DNA of 64,000 nt from an uncultured Polycyclovorans sp. (GCA_936928855.1 CAKZHZ010000069.1:1-64000), one strand, 5' to 3'; positions 17,473 to 25,890 are shown, numbered from the stretch's first letter. Numbers and translations: made by a program. Notes: generated by a model from the letters alone, not told the origin.

Positions 17473-17551
17473 GGGGTCGCCGATGAATTTTTGGTGGCGC
17501 CTCCTCCGGCTGTCGCCAGGGCCAACCGGTTCGACATCTGCCGCGCGTATG

Positions 17552-17567
17552 CTGACTACCTAGTCAG
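17552..17567. promoter_or_regulatory. Perfect 7-2-7 dyad upstream of the thiolase gene
   Basis: CTGACTA-CC-TAGTCAG lies 39 bases before the thiolase ATG and overlaps a TATGCT (17548-17553) that could be a -10. Such a dyad suits a repressor operator, for example a TetR-type regulator of fatty-acid genes. The cognate protein is unknown. Confidence 0.5.
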
Positions 17568-17605
17568 ACTCCGGTCTGCCCCTTCACCTATTCAAGGAGC
17601 GTTTC

Positions 17606-18886
17606 ATGGCACAGGCCCGCAAAGTCGCCATCCTCGGTGGCGCCCGCATTCCCTTCGCCCGGTCCAACACCGCCTACGCCACCCAGTCCAACCAGGCCAT
17701 GCTCACCGCCGCCCTCAAGGGCGTGGTCGACAAGTTCCAGCTGCATGGCGAACGCATCGGCGAAGTGGCCGCCGGCGCCGTGCTCAAGCATTCGCGGGAT
17801 TTCAACCTGACCCGCGAGTCGGTGCTGTCGTCCGGCCTGGCGCCGGAAACCTCCGCCTTCGACGTCCAGCAGGCCTGCGGCACGGGGCTGGAAGCCGCCA
17901 TCAACATCGGTAACAAGATCGCGCTGGGACAGATCGACTCCGGCATCGCCGGCGGTGTCGACACCACCTCGGATGCCCCCATTGCGGTCAACGACCGCCT
18001 GCGCAAGATCCTGCTGGAGGCCAATCGCGCCAAGACCACCGGCCAACGCCTGGCGGCCATCGCCAAGTTCCGTCCCTCCATGCTGGCGCCGGCCATCCCG
18101 ACCAATGGCGAGCCGCGCACCCGCAAGAGCATGGGCCAGCACTGCGAACTGATGGCCCAGGAATGGAAGATCAGCCGCGAAGACCAGGACCAGCTTGCCT
18201 ATGAAAGCCACCAGAAGGCCGCCAACGCCTACGCCGCCGGCTTCTACGGCGACCTCATCGTGCCGTTCTCCGGCCTGGAGCGCGACAACAACCTGCGCGA
18301 GAACCTGACGCTGGAGAAGCTGGCCTCGCTGGGACTGGCCTTCGATCGCAAATCCGGCAAGGGCACCCTGTCGGCAGGCAACTCCACCCCGCTCACCGAC
18401 GGCGCCTCCGCCGTGATGCTGGCCTCCGACGAGTGGGCCAAGGCGCATGGACTCAAAGTGCAGGCCTACCTCACACACGCGGAAACGGCGGCGGTGGATT
18501 TCGCCAGTGGCAAGGAAGGCCTGTTGATGGCGCCTGCCTACGCCGTACCGCGCATGCTGGCGCGGGCCGGCATCAAGCTTCAGGACTTCGACTTCTATGA
18601 AATCCACGAAGCCTTCGCCGCCCAGGTGCTGTGCACGCTGAAAGCCTGGGAGGATCCGCGCTTCTGCAAGGACCGCCTCGGCCTCGACAAGCCGCTGGGC
18701 AGCATCGACCGCAGCAAGATGAATGTCCGCGGCGGTTCGCTCGCGGTAGGGCATCCGTTCGCCGCCACCGGCGGCCGCATCATCGCCACCCTGGCGAAGA
18801 TCATCGACGAGGCCGGCGGTGGTCGCGGACTGATCTCGATCTGTGCTGCGGGCGGCGTCGGCGTCACGGCCATCGTCGAGAAATAA
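17606..18886 (+). CDS. fadI: Acetyl-CoA C-acyltransferase (FadI-type thiolase)
   Basis: Thiolase cleaving 3-ketoacyl-CoA to acetyl-CoA in beta-oxidation, or condensing acetyl-CoA. The 426-residue protein has the nucleophilic Cys in DVQQACGTGLEAA, the histidine in YEIHEAFAAQ and the proton-donor Cys in CAAGGVGV. Overall wording (RIPFARSNTAY, NSTPLTDGA, GGSLAVGHPFAATGGR) is closest to FadI rather than biosynthetic PhaA thiolases. An AAGGAG ribosome-binding site precedes the ATG. No fadJ partner is adjacent; the gene is monocistronic, flanked by a dyad and a terminator. Confidence 0.88.
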   Translation: MAQARKVAILGGARIPFARSNTAYATQSNQAMLTAALKGVVDKFQLHGERIGEVAAGAVLKHSRDFNLTRESVLSSGLAPETSAFDVQQACGTGLEAAINIGNKIALGQIDSGIAGGVDTTSDAPIAVNDRLRKILLEANRAKTTGQRLAAIAKFRPSMLAPAIPTNGEPRTRKSMGQHCELMAQEWKISREDQDQLAYESHQKAANAYAAGFYGDLIVPFSGLERDNNLRENLTLEKLASLGLAFDRKSGKGTLSAGNSTPLTDGASAVMLASDEWAKAHGLKVQAYLTHAETAAVDFASGKEGLLMAPAYAVPRMLARAGIKLQDFDFYEIHEAFAAQVLCTLKAWEDPRFCKDRLGLDKPLGSIDRSKMNVRGGSLAVGHPFAATGGRIIATLAKIIDEAGGGRGLISICAAGGVGVTAIVEK

Positions 18887-18905
18887 GGCTCGCACGACCT
18901 CAAGA

Positions 18906-18931
18906 ACACCCCGGCTCCCCGGGGTGTTTTT
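18906..18931 (+). terminator. Terminator of the thiolase gene
   Basis: The 9-bp stem ACACCCCGG/CCGGGGTGT (18906-18914 with 18919-18927), with a 4-base loop, is followed by T's. It separates the thiolase from gshB. Confidence 0.88.
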
Positions 18932-18996
18932 CGTTGACACCGCCGCCCTCGCGCATGCGGCGGTACACTGCCGCCTCCGCCCGCCCGGACTTCGCC

Positions 18997-19965
18997 ATGC
19001 ACCGCACCCTCGGCGTGTTGATGGACCCTATCGGGGCCATCAAACCCTACAAGGACACCACCCTGCACCTGATGCTCGCAGCACAGGCCCGGGGCTGGTC
19101 CCTGCGTTACTACGAGATGGGCGACCTCTGGGTTCGTGACGGCGAGGCGCTGGGCCGTGGCCGACCACTCACCGTCCGCGATGATCGCGAGGACTGGTTC
19201 AGCCTCGGGGACCCCACCGTATCGCCACTGGGCCAGCTCGACGCCCTGCTGATGCGCAAGGACCCCCCGTTCGACCTCGACTACATCGCCGCCACCTACA
19301 CCCTGGAACTGGCCGAAGCGCAGGGATGCCGGGTGGTCAACCGCCCCGCCGCACTGCGGGACTGCAACGAGAAGTTCTTCATCACCCAGTTTCCGCAGTG
19401 CTGCGCCCCCACCCTGATTGCCCGCGACCCGGCGGTGCTGCGCGCCTTTCATGCGGAGCAGGGCGACATCATCCTGAAACCGCTGGACGGCATGGGCGGC
19501 AGCGGCATCTTCCGGGTCGGCCCGGACGGATTGAACCTGGGCGCTGTGATCGAGAGTCTGACCGAGGGACGCCACCTGATCATGGCGCAACGCTACCTGC
19601 CCGCGATCACCGAGGGCGACAAACGCATCCTGATGGTGAACGGCGAGCCCATTCCCTACTGCCTGGCGCGCATCCCGATGGCCGGTGAAACCCGCGGCAA
19701 TCTGGCGGCTGGTGGCAGCGGCCGTCCACAGCCGCTCAGTGACCATGACCGCTGGATCGCCGCCCAGGTAGGGCCGGCGCTGAAGGCGCGCGGGCTCCTT
19801 TTCGTCGGCCTCGACGTCATTGGTGAACACCTCACCGAGATCAACGTGACCTCCCCCACCTGCGCACGCGAAATCGATGCGGCCTACCAACAGGACATTG
19901 GCGGACAGCTGATGGCTGCCATTGAGTCATCCCTTTCACAGGCGCCTGCCGACAGCCTGCCCTGA
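18997..19965 (+). CDS. gshB: Glutathione synthetase
   Basis: ATP-grasp ligase joining glycine to gamma-glutamylcysteine in the cytoplasm. The 322-residue protein begins MHRTLGVLMDPIGAIKPYKD and contains LMRKDPPFD, VNRPAALRDCNEKFF, KPLDGMGGSGIFR and EINVTSPT, all typical. The ATG at 18997 gives the family length. It overlaps the apbE-like gene by one base. In Pseudomonas gshB is followed by tonB and yqgE; here a three-gene redox cassette occupies the intervening position. Confidence 0.96.
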   Translation: MHRTLGVLMDPIGAIKPYKDTTLHLMLAAQARGWSLRYYEMGDLWVRDGEALGRGRPLTVRDDREDWFSLGDPTVSPLGQLDALLMRKDPPFDLDYIAATYTLELAEAQGCRVVNRPAALRDCNEKFFITQFPQCCAPTLIARDPAVLRAFHAEQGDIILKPLDGMGGSGIFRVGPDGLNLGAVIESLTEGRHLIMAQRYLPAITEGDKRILMVNGEPIPYCLARIPMAGETRGNLAAGGSGRPQPLSDHDRWIAAQVGPALKARGLLFVGLDVIGEHLTEINVTSPTCAREIDAAYQQDIGGQLMAAIESSLSQAPADSLP

Positions 19966-21035
19966 TGGATCCCCGACTCAAGCAGTTCGGCAGACGAGCC
20001 CTCACCGGGCTGCTGATGGTGGCGCTCTTCGCCTGGCTGGCACAGCGCAACCCGGCCGAAGGGCGCGTGCTCACCCGCGACCTGGTGGGCCTGGGCACCC
20101 TGGTCACCGTGACCCTGTGGCTGAGCCCCGCCCAGGACGAGGCCGACGCGCACGCCGCGCTGGATGACCTGGCCACCTGGCTGCCCAGCTTTGAGCACCG
20201 CTGGAGCGTGCTGGGGGACAGCGCACTGGCATCGTTGAACCGGCAACTCGCCGCGGGCGAGGCCATCACCGTCCCGCCACCGATGCGGCCCTTGTTTGCC
20301 CGGGCCGCAGAGATAAGCGAACGCACCGAAGGCCGCTTCGACGCCCGGGTCGGCGCTCTGGTAGCGCAATGGCGCTTTCAGGACCAGACCGCCTTCCCTG
20401 ACCGCCCTCCCGAAACGGCGGCCCTGGCGCCGCCACTCGCGGCCCTGGCGGCAGCCCCGGCCTTGACCGCTGGACCGACCTGGGGCCCGGCACCCGGCGT
20501 GCAGCTGGACTTCGGCGGCATTGCCAAGGGTCAGGCCGCGCGCGCCATTGCCGACCGGCTGATCGGCGCCGGCTTCCCCAACCTGATCGTCAACCTCGGT
20601 GGCAATGTCCAGGCTGCAGGCCATAAGGGCCCGCAGCCCTGGCGCATCGGCATCCGCCATCCGCGCCCCGCGGAGGGCACGCAGCAGATGCTCGCCCTGC
20701 TGCCGACCTCGGCACAGGAGGCCATCATCACCAGTGGCGACTACGAACGGTATTTCCTGCACCGGGGGCGGCGCTACCATCATCTGCTGGATCCGCGCAC
20801 CGGCCAGCCGGCACGGGGCCTGCAATCCGTCACCGTGGTGACCGATGACCCGATCCTCGGAGATGCCGCCAGCACCGCCCTGTTTGTGGCGGGCCCCGCG
20901 TGGCCGGACACCGCCGCCGCACTGGGGCTCGATCAGGTGCTGGTGGTGACAGACGATGGACGTATCCAGGCCACCGCCGCCCTCGCGGACCGTCTGGTCC
21001 TGCCGGATGGCGTCACCCTGGAGCGCTTGCCGTGA
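19965..21035 (+). CDS. apbE: ApbE-type FAD:protein FMN transferase
   Basis: Attaches FMN covalently to threonines of periplasmic or membrane flavoproteins, using FAD. The 356-residue protein has an N-terminal membrane anchor (RALTGLLMVALFAWLAQ, no lipobox Cys), then the ApbE domain with DFGGIAKGQAARA, NLGGNVQAAG, HHLLDPRTG and the metal-binding region GDAASTALFVAG. Its ATG overlaps the gshB stop by one base and its stop overlaps the next gene by four bases, so it is translated with the NusG_II and Gx genes. No FMN-binding target protein is visible in the window. Confidence 0.9.
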   Translation: MDPRLKQFGRRALTGLLMVALFAWLAQRNPAEGRVLTRDLVGLGTLVTVTLWLSPAQDEADAHAALDDLATWLPSFEHRWSVLGDSALASLNRQLAAGEAITVPPPMRPLFARAAEISERTEGRFDARVGALVAQWRFQDQTAFPDRPPETAALAPPLAALAAAPALTAGPTWGPAPGVQLDFGGIAKGQAARAIADRLIGAGFPNLIVNLGGNVQAAGHKGPQPWRIGIRHPRPAEGTQQMLALLPTSAQEAIITSGDYERYFLHRGRRYHHLLDPRTGQPARGLQSVTVVTDDPILGDAASTALFVAGPAWPDTAAALGLDQVLVVTDDGRIQATAALADRLVLPDGVTLERLP

Positions 21036-21388
21036 GCGCCGCCGACCGCGTGCTGCTGATCGTCCTGTGTGGGCTGCTCGGGGGGATCTATGCCGCGCTA
21101 TGGCAGCCGGCCCACCCTGCCGACACGGCCGAGGTTCGCGTCGACGGCACGCCGGCGCACACCCTTGATCTGCGCATCGATCAGATCCTGAAGGTCGAGG
21201 GCACACGCGGCCTCAGCACGGTCGCGGTATCAGCAGGGCGCGTGCGCTTCCTCGACAGCCCCTGTCGCAACCGCATCTGCATTCACAGTGGCTGGTTGTC
21301 CCATGCCGGCGACGGTGCCGCTTGTGTTCCCAACCGGGTGTCGATCAGCCTCGTTGGCAAGAACGGCGTGGACAGTGTCGCATTCTGA
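21032..21388 (+). CDS. NusG domain II-type membrane-anchored protein
   Basis: A 118-residue protein with one N-terminal membrane segment (VLLIVLCGLLGGIYAALW) and an extracytoplasmic domain with three cysteines: DSPCRNRICIHSGWL and CVPNRVSISLVG. This matches the NusG_II domain found in small membrane proteins next to Gx-type transporters. The start is a GTG overlapping the apbE stop; no ATG gives the conserved N-terminus. From memory, the same domain pair occurs beside ApbE in flavin-based electron-transfer loci of other bacteria. The biochemical role is unknown. Confidence 0.8.
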   Translation: MSAADRVLLIVLCGLLGGIYAALWQPAHPADTAEVRVDGTPAHTLDLRIDQILKVEGTRGLSTVAVSAGRVRFLDSPCRNRICIHSGWLSHAGDGAACVPNRVSISLVGKNGVDSVAF

Positions 21389-21923
21389 TCCGGCCCGCCA
21401 CCGCGACCGGTTGATCGCCGGATTTGCCGGCATCGCCATCCTCATCCACCTGCTGGAGTCCGGCATCCCGTCACCCATCCCCGGCATCAAACCCGGGCTG
21501 GCCAACGTCATCACCCTGGTCGTGCTGGCGCGCTACGGATTGGGCATGGCCATCTGGGTCAATGGACTCCGAGTATTGGTATCGAGCCTGCTGGTCGGCA
21601 GCTTTCTTGCCCCCGGTTTCTGGCTGTCAGCGGCCGGCGCCGGGTTCAGCCTGGCGGCGCTGACCCTCGGCGTCGCCTGGAATCACCTGATGCCGCGCGG
21701 AAGACTTTCGGTCATGGGCTTGTCGCTGCTGTCGTCCGTGGCCCACATCGGCGGCCAGTTCCTGCTCGCCTGGGGCTGGTTCGTGCCACACCCCGGCCTG
21801 CTGCACCTGCTGCCACCGCTGCTCACGGCGGCCCTGCTGCTGGGCCTTGTCACCGGCGGCATCGCCCGCGCACTGCTGGCACGGCTGCCCGAAACCCCGG
21901 GGACCGCTACACTGCCCCCATGA
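21375..21923 (+). CDS. Gx-family membrane protein (Hpre_diP_synt_I domain)
   Basis: A 182-residue integral membrane protein with five to six hydrophobic segments. The stretch ESGIPSPIPGIKPGLANVI is the hallmark of the family once called heptaprenyl diphosphate synthase component I and now usually Gx transporter. The fold is thought to resemble ECF S-components. The start is probably the GTG at 21375, which overlaps the NusG_II gene by 14 bases; no ATG precedes the first helix. It overlaps yqgE by four bases. It should work with ApbE and the NusG_II protein, perhaps in flavin or quinone-linked redox chemistry across the membrane; that is inference. Confidence 0.78.
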   Translation: MSHSDPARHRDRLIAGFAGIAILIHLLESGIPSPIPGIKPGLANVITLVVLARYGLGMAIWVNGLRVLVSSLLVGSFLAPGFWLSAAGAGFSLAALTLGVAWNHLMPRGRLSVMGLSLLSSVAHIGGQFLLAWGWFVPHPGLLHLLPPLLTAALLLGLVTGGIARALLARLPETPGTATLPP

Positions 21924-22474
21924 GCGATTTCCTCAAGAACCAGTTCCTGGTCGCCATGCCCGGCATGGAGGACGAGCGGTTCGCCAACACCGTGTCCCTG
22001 CTGTGCGAGCACAACGATCACGGCGCCATCGGGCTCGTCATCAACCGGCCGATGGACCTCACGCTCAGCGACATGATGAAACAGATGGATCTGTCGCGGG
22101 ACTCATTGGATGAGTCGGTGCACGTGTATTGGGGCGGACCGGTACAGCCGGAGCGCGGCTTCGTCATCCACAGCGGCCCGGGCGACTGGGAGTCGACGCT
22201 GCAACTGGAAACAGGGCTGTTCATCACCACCTCGCGCGACATCCTGCGCGCCATCGGCGAAGGCGGCGGCCCTGCGGACTATGTCGTGGTGCTCGGCTAT
22301 GCCGGCTGGTCCGAGGGCCAGCTCGAGGAGGAGGTCATGCACAACGCCTGGCTCAACACTCCGGTCGACAGCGAGATCATCTTCCGCATGCCGGCGCGCG
22401 ACCGCTGGCAGGCCGCGACCCGGTTGCTTGGCGTCGATGTGTCCCAGTTGATGGCCACCGCCGGTCACGGTTAG
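21920..22474 (+). CDS. yqgE: YqgE/AlgH family protein
   Basis: Conserved cytoplasmic protein of unknown biochemical function (UPF0301). The 184-residue product begins MSDFLKNQFLVAMPGMEDERF and contains HGAIGLVINRPM and GGPVQPERGFVIH, which define the family. It normally abuts ruvX/yqgF, and here that junction holds a 244-base insertion whose flanking duplication includes the yqgE stop codon (TAG in TAGGC), leaving the reading frame intact. Confidence 0.94.
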   Translation: MSDFLKNQFLVAMPGMEDERFANTVSLLCEHNDHGAIGLVINRPMDLTLSDMMKQMDLSRDSLDESVHVYWGGPVQPERGFVIHSGPGDWESTLQLETGLFITTSRDILRAIGEGGGPADYVVVLGYAGWSEGQLEEEVMHNAWLNTPVDSEIIFRMPARDRWQAATRLLGVDVSQLMATAGHG

Positions 22475-22476
22475 GC

Positions 22477-22720
22477 GGCATTTCTCACAAGGGGATCGAG
22501 TGATGGCCGTATGTCGAGGATGCCAGCGGCACCGGGCTGGAACGAAACCGATGGTTGTTCCCCTGGTTGCGTGAAGCCCAAACCGGTGGCACCGCAGACA
22601 GGCCAGCGCCGATCAGCCTTCGATCCGTACATCACTTTGATCGGAACATATCGCATGAAAGCTTCAGTGAAGATCGGTATTGGCACAGGGATCGAAGGCG
22701 ACCCTGTGAGAAATGCGGGC
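22477..22720. mobile_element. MITE-like inverted-repeat insertion between yqgE and ruvX
   Basis: The 12-base terminal arms GCATTTCTCACA (22478-22489) and TGTGAGAAATGC (22705-22716) are perfect inverted repeats. A second pair, CCTTCGATCC (22617-22626) and GGATCGAAGG (22689-22698), lies inside. TAGGC occurs directly outside both ends (22472-22476 and 22721-22725), consistent with a 5-base target duplication. Removing the element plus one TAGGC would leave ten bases between the yqgE stop and the ruvX ATG. No transposase is encoded; short open frames inside have no recognisable similarity. I cannot assign the IS family that mobilised it. Confidence 0.75.
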
Positions 22721-22735
22721 TAGGCCACCATCGAC

Positions 22736-23179
22736 ATGGCGGTCATGGCCTTCGACGTGGGGGAGAAGCGGGTCGGCATCGCGGTAGGCGAAGCCCTGAC
22801 CGGGCGCGCGCGCGCGCTCCCCACCCTCGCCCCCGACGACTGGCAGGGCATCCAGCGCAGCTGGGACAGCTGGGCACCAACCGCTGCCGTGGTGGGCTGG
22901 CCGCTCGACGAGCAGGGCGGACTGCAGGCCGCCACCGCCCGCGCGCAGGCCTTCGCCGGGCAGCTGCACGGCCGCTTCGGCTGTCCGGTCTATGTCTGTG
23001 ACGAGCGCTACAGCTCCCGCATGGCCGATGACCGCCTGCGTCAGGCGCGTGCCCAGGGGCAGCTCGGACGGCGGGTGCGAAAAGCCGACCGCGACGCCGA
23101 AGCCGCGCGGGTGATTCTCGAGCAATGGTTCGACGAGGGCGGCGTTGAAGGCGGGCGCAGGCTGCTACCGCCTCCCTGA
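22736..23179 (+). CDS. ruvX: RuvX/YqgF pre-16S rRNA nuclease
   Basis: RNase H-fold nuclease implicated in final 5' processing of 16S rRNA, annotated earlier as a putative Holliday junction resolvase. The 147-residue protein has the first catalytic motif in AFDVGEKRVGIAVG, DERYSSRMAD and the C-terminal acidic motif KADRDAEAARVILE. Start ATG at 22736. It follows yqgE across the inserted element and precedes pyrB by 30 bases. Pseudomonas has pyrR between ruvX and pyrB; there is no room for it here. Confidence 0.94.
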   Translation: MAVMAFDVGEKRVGIAVGEALTGRARALPTLAPDDWQGIQRSWDSWAPTAAVVGWPLDEQGGLQAATARAQAFAGQLHGRFGCPVYVCDERYSSRMADDRLRQARAQGQLGRRVRKADRDAEAARVILEQWFDEGGVEGGRRLLPPP

Positions 23180-23209
23180 ACCCCGCACAAACCGTCATAA
23201 TGCCGCCCC

Positions 23210-24166
23210 ATGACGGCATCGCCACAGCTCGACGATCAGGGCCATCTGCGCCACCTGCTCACCCTGGAGGGGCTGCCGGCGCCGTTGCTGACAACCCTGC
23301 TCGACCGTGCCGACCGCTTCCTCGGGGAGACCGGCGGCGACAAGAAGCACGCCAGCCTGCTTGGCCGCACGGTCATCAACCTCTTTTTCGAACCCTCGAC
23401 ACGAACCCGCACCACGTTCGAGCTGGCCGCGAAGCGTTTGTCCGCCGACGTGCTCAACCTGCAGGTGGCCTCGTCCTCGGCCTCCAAGGGTGAGACGCTG
23501 CTGGACACGCTGAAGACCCTGGAGGCCATGCAGGCCGACATGTTTGTGGTGCGCCACGACACCTCCGGCGCCGCCCACTTCTTTGCCGAGCACGCAGCAC
23601 CCGGCGTCGCCATCCTCAACGCCGGCGACGGTCGTCACGCGCATCCCACGCAGGGCCTGCTCGATCTGCTGACGATTCGACGCCACATGGGCCGCATCGC
23701 GGGCCTCAGGGTATGCATCGTTGGCGACATCCTGCACTCGCGGGTCGCCCGTTCGGATATTCACGGCCTGCGCACCCTGGGTGCCGCCGAGATCCGCGTG
23801 GCGGCACCGCCGACACTGATGCCGGCGGGCATTGATCAGATGGGGGTACAGGTGTTTCACGATGTCGATGCAGCGCTCGAGGGCGCCGACGTGGTGATCC
23901 TGCTGCGACTGCAGAAGGAGCGGATGCTCGGCGCCTTCCTGCCAAGCCTGGGCGAGTTCCACCGGGACTACGGTCTCAACGCGCAGCGAATGGCACGCCT
24001 GCACCCGGAGGGGATCGTCATGCATCCCGGGCCGATCAACCGGGGGGTCGAGATTGACGGCGATATTGCCTATGGCCCGCGCTCGGTCATCCTCGACCAG
24101 GTCCGCAACGGCATCGCCGTTCGCATGGCGGTGATGGACACCATTCTTGGCGGAGCCGCGCCGTGA
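23210..24166 (+). CDS. pyrB: Aspartate carbamoyltransferase catalytic subunit
   Basis: Condenses carbamoyl phosphate with aspartate in pyrimidine synthesis. The 318-residue protein has the carbamoyl-phosphate motif FEPSTRTRTTFELA, HPTQGLLDLLTI and MHPGPINRG. It overlaps the next gene by four bases. In Pseudomonas-type enzymes PyrB assembles as a dodecamer with the inactive dihydroorotase-like PyrC', and the adjacent degenerate gene suggests the same here. Confidence 0.97.
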   Translation: MTASPQLDDQGHLRHLLTLEGLPAPLLTTLLDRADRFLGETGGDKKHASLLGRTVINLFFEPSTRTRTTFELAAKRLSADVLNLQVASSSASKGETLLDTLKTLEAMQADMFVVRHDTSGAAHFFAEHAAPGVAILNAGDGRHAHPTQGLLDLLTIRRHMGRIAGLRVCIVGDILHSRVARSDIHGLRTLGAAEIRVAAPPTLMPAGIDQMGVQVFHDVDAALEGADVVILLRLQKERMLGAFLPSLGEFHRDYGLNAQRMARLHPEGIVMHPGPINRGVEIDGDIAYGPRSVILDQVRNGIAVRMAVMDTILGGAAP

Positions 24167-25431
24167 GCCTGTTGATCCGCAACGCCCGCCTGCTCGATGC
24201 CGCCAGCGGCCGCGACGAACTCGGCCATCTCGGCCTGCGCGGCAACCGCATCGACCATGTCGGCACCCATGCCCCCGCAACCGACTACGCCGACACCCTG
24301 GATGCCAAGGGGGCCTGGCTGGTCCCGGGCGCCATCGACCTGTGTGCGCGCTTTCGCGAGCCCGGCCACACCGGCAAGGCCGATTTCGCCAGCGAGACCG
24401 CCGCCGCATTTGCCGGTGGCATCACCCGCTTTGCGCTGCCGCCCGATACCCGCCCGACCCTCGATACCCCCGCCATGGTGGTCCGGGTATTGCGCATCTC
24501 CAAGGCCGTGCGGAGTCCCTGGGTCTGCCCGCTGGGCGCGCTAACCCGCGACTTGGCCGGCGATGCGCTGGCGGAGATGAGCGCCCTCAAGGCGGCAGGT
24601 TGCGTGGCGCTGTCCAACGGCCTGCAGCCCCTGCGCGATCCCCTGATGGCGCGGCGTGCCCTGGAATACGCCCATGGGCTGGGCCTCAGCATCCATGTGT
24701 TTGCGCAGGATCCGGCACTGAGCGGCAGCGGCTGCGCCCATGAAGGCGCCGTGGCGACGCGACTGGGCCTGCCGTCCATTCCGGTCGCCGCCGAGGTGTC
24801 GGCACTGCGGTTCTGGATTTCGTTGGTGGAAGACACCGGCGCGCGGGTGCACTTCGGGCGGCTGTCGACGGCCCGGGGAGCGGAGTTGGTCGCCACCGCC
24901 CGCGAACGCGGACTACCGGTGTCGGCCGATGTGGCAGCGCACCAATTGTTTCTGACCGACGCCGCGATCGAGGGATTCGACGCACGTGCGCATGTGATGC
25001 CGCCGTTGCGCAGCCACGAGGACCGCGATGCCTTGCGCGCCGCGGTCGGCAGCGGCGTGATCGCCTCCGTGTGCTCGGACCACCAACCCCACGAGGCCGA
25101 CGCCAAGATCGACCCCTTCCCGCTGACCGCGTCGGGGATCTCGGGACTGGAGACCCTATGGCCCCTGGTGCTGCGGCTGGTGGACGAGCACCTGCTCAGT
25201 CCCCTCGAAGCGGTGGCACGGCTTACCACGGGGCCGGCGCTGGCACTGGGTCTGCCGCCACCCCGCCTGGCCGAGGGGGCGCCGGCTGATTTCGCACTGA
25301 TCGAGGCCGACACGGAATGGACCCTGCAGGCCGCAGCACTGCGCAGCCGGGGCCACAACACGCCGTTCGACGGCTGGCGGTTCCGCCACCGTGTGGCCGG
25401 CTGCTGGCATGACGGCGTCCGCCGGCACTGA
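24163..25431 (+). CDS. pyrC': Non-catalytic dihydroorotase homologue (PyrC'-type)
   Basis: Amidohydrolase-fold protein of 422 residues with dihydroorotase architecture. The first metal-binding motif of active type I dihydroorotases, D-x-H-x-H-x-R, reads DLCARFR here (residues 59-65): both histidines are replaced, by Cys61 and Arg63. The C-terminal SDHQPHEADAK region is kept. Loss of the metal site is typical of PyrC', which in Pseudomonas stabilises the aspartate carbamoyltransferase complex rather than catalysing a reaction. The four-base overlap with pyrB supports co-assembly. A functional PyrC should exist elsewhere in the genome. Confidence 0.88.
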   Translation: MSLLIRNARLLDAASGRDELGHLGLRGNRIDHVGTHAPATDYADTLDAKGAWLVPGAIDLCARFREPGHTGKADFASETAAAFAGGITRFALPPDTRPTLDTPAMVVRVLRISKAVRSPWVCPLGALTRDLAGDALAEMSALKAAGCVALSNGLQPLRDPLMARRALEYAHGLGLSIHVFAQDPALSGSGCAHEGAVATRLGLPSIPVAAEVSALRFWISLVEDTGARVHFGRLSTARGAELVATARERGLPVSADVAAHQLFLTDAAIEGFDARAHVMPPLRSHEDRDALRAAVGSGVIASVCSDHQPHEADAKIDPFPLTASGISGLETLWPLVLRLVDEHLLSPLEAVARLTTGPALALGLPPPRLAEGAPADFALIEADTEWTLQAAALRSRGHNTPFDGWRFRHRVAGCWHDGVRRH

Positions 25432-25524
25432 CCCCCATCCCGGCCGTCGCAGCGGTCGTGTTATATAAGGCCGCTCAGGAAGTTTCCGAAAACCGGCCTC
25501 AATACAACGCAGAGGGATTGCAGC

Positions 25525-25890
25525 ATGGCGCGCATCATGGTGGTGGACGACTCGCCCACGGACGTGGCGAACCTCCGGAACATGCTCAGCAAGGCAGGAC
25601 ACACGGTCCTGGAAGCCACCAGCGGCCAGGACGCCATCGACCGCATCCGCGCGGAAAAGCCCGACTGCGTCGTCATGGATGTTGTGATGCCCGGGGTCAA
25701 TGGTTTTCAGGCCACCCGGACCCTGTCCAAGGACCCCGCCACCGCCGCCATCCCGATCCTGGTCGTCAGCGCGAAGAATCAGGAAACCGACCGCGTCTGG
25801 GCGCTGCGCCAGGGTGCCAAGGAATACCTCGTGAAGCCGGTCAGCGAATCTGACCTGCTGAATCGCATCAACAGTGTCCTCGGTGGCTGA
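25525..25890 (+). CDS. pilH: PilH-like single-domain response regulator
   Basis: CheY-like receiver of the type IV pilus chemosensory (Pil-Chp) system, modulating pilus motors. The 121-residue protein has the acidic pair in VVDDSP, the phospho-acceptor Asp in DCVVMDVVMPGVNGF, the conserved Ser in VVSAKN and Lys in EYLVKPVS. The wording is closer to PilH than PilG. It lies 34 bases upstream of a PilJ-like receptor. The usual pilG and pilI neighbours are missing from this locus. Confidence 0.87.
   Translation: MARIMVVDDSPTDVANLRNMLSKAGHTVLEATSGQDAIDRIRAEKPDCVVMDVVMPGVNGFQATRTLSKDPATAAIPILVVSAKNQETDRVWALRQGAKEYLVKPVSESDLLNRINSVLGG

Noticed and set aside
22511..22723. A 70-codon open frame inside the MITE-like element
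   Set aside because: No similarity to a transposase is recognisable and it runs to the element end; treated as non-coding.
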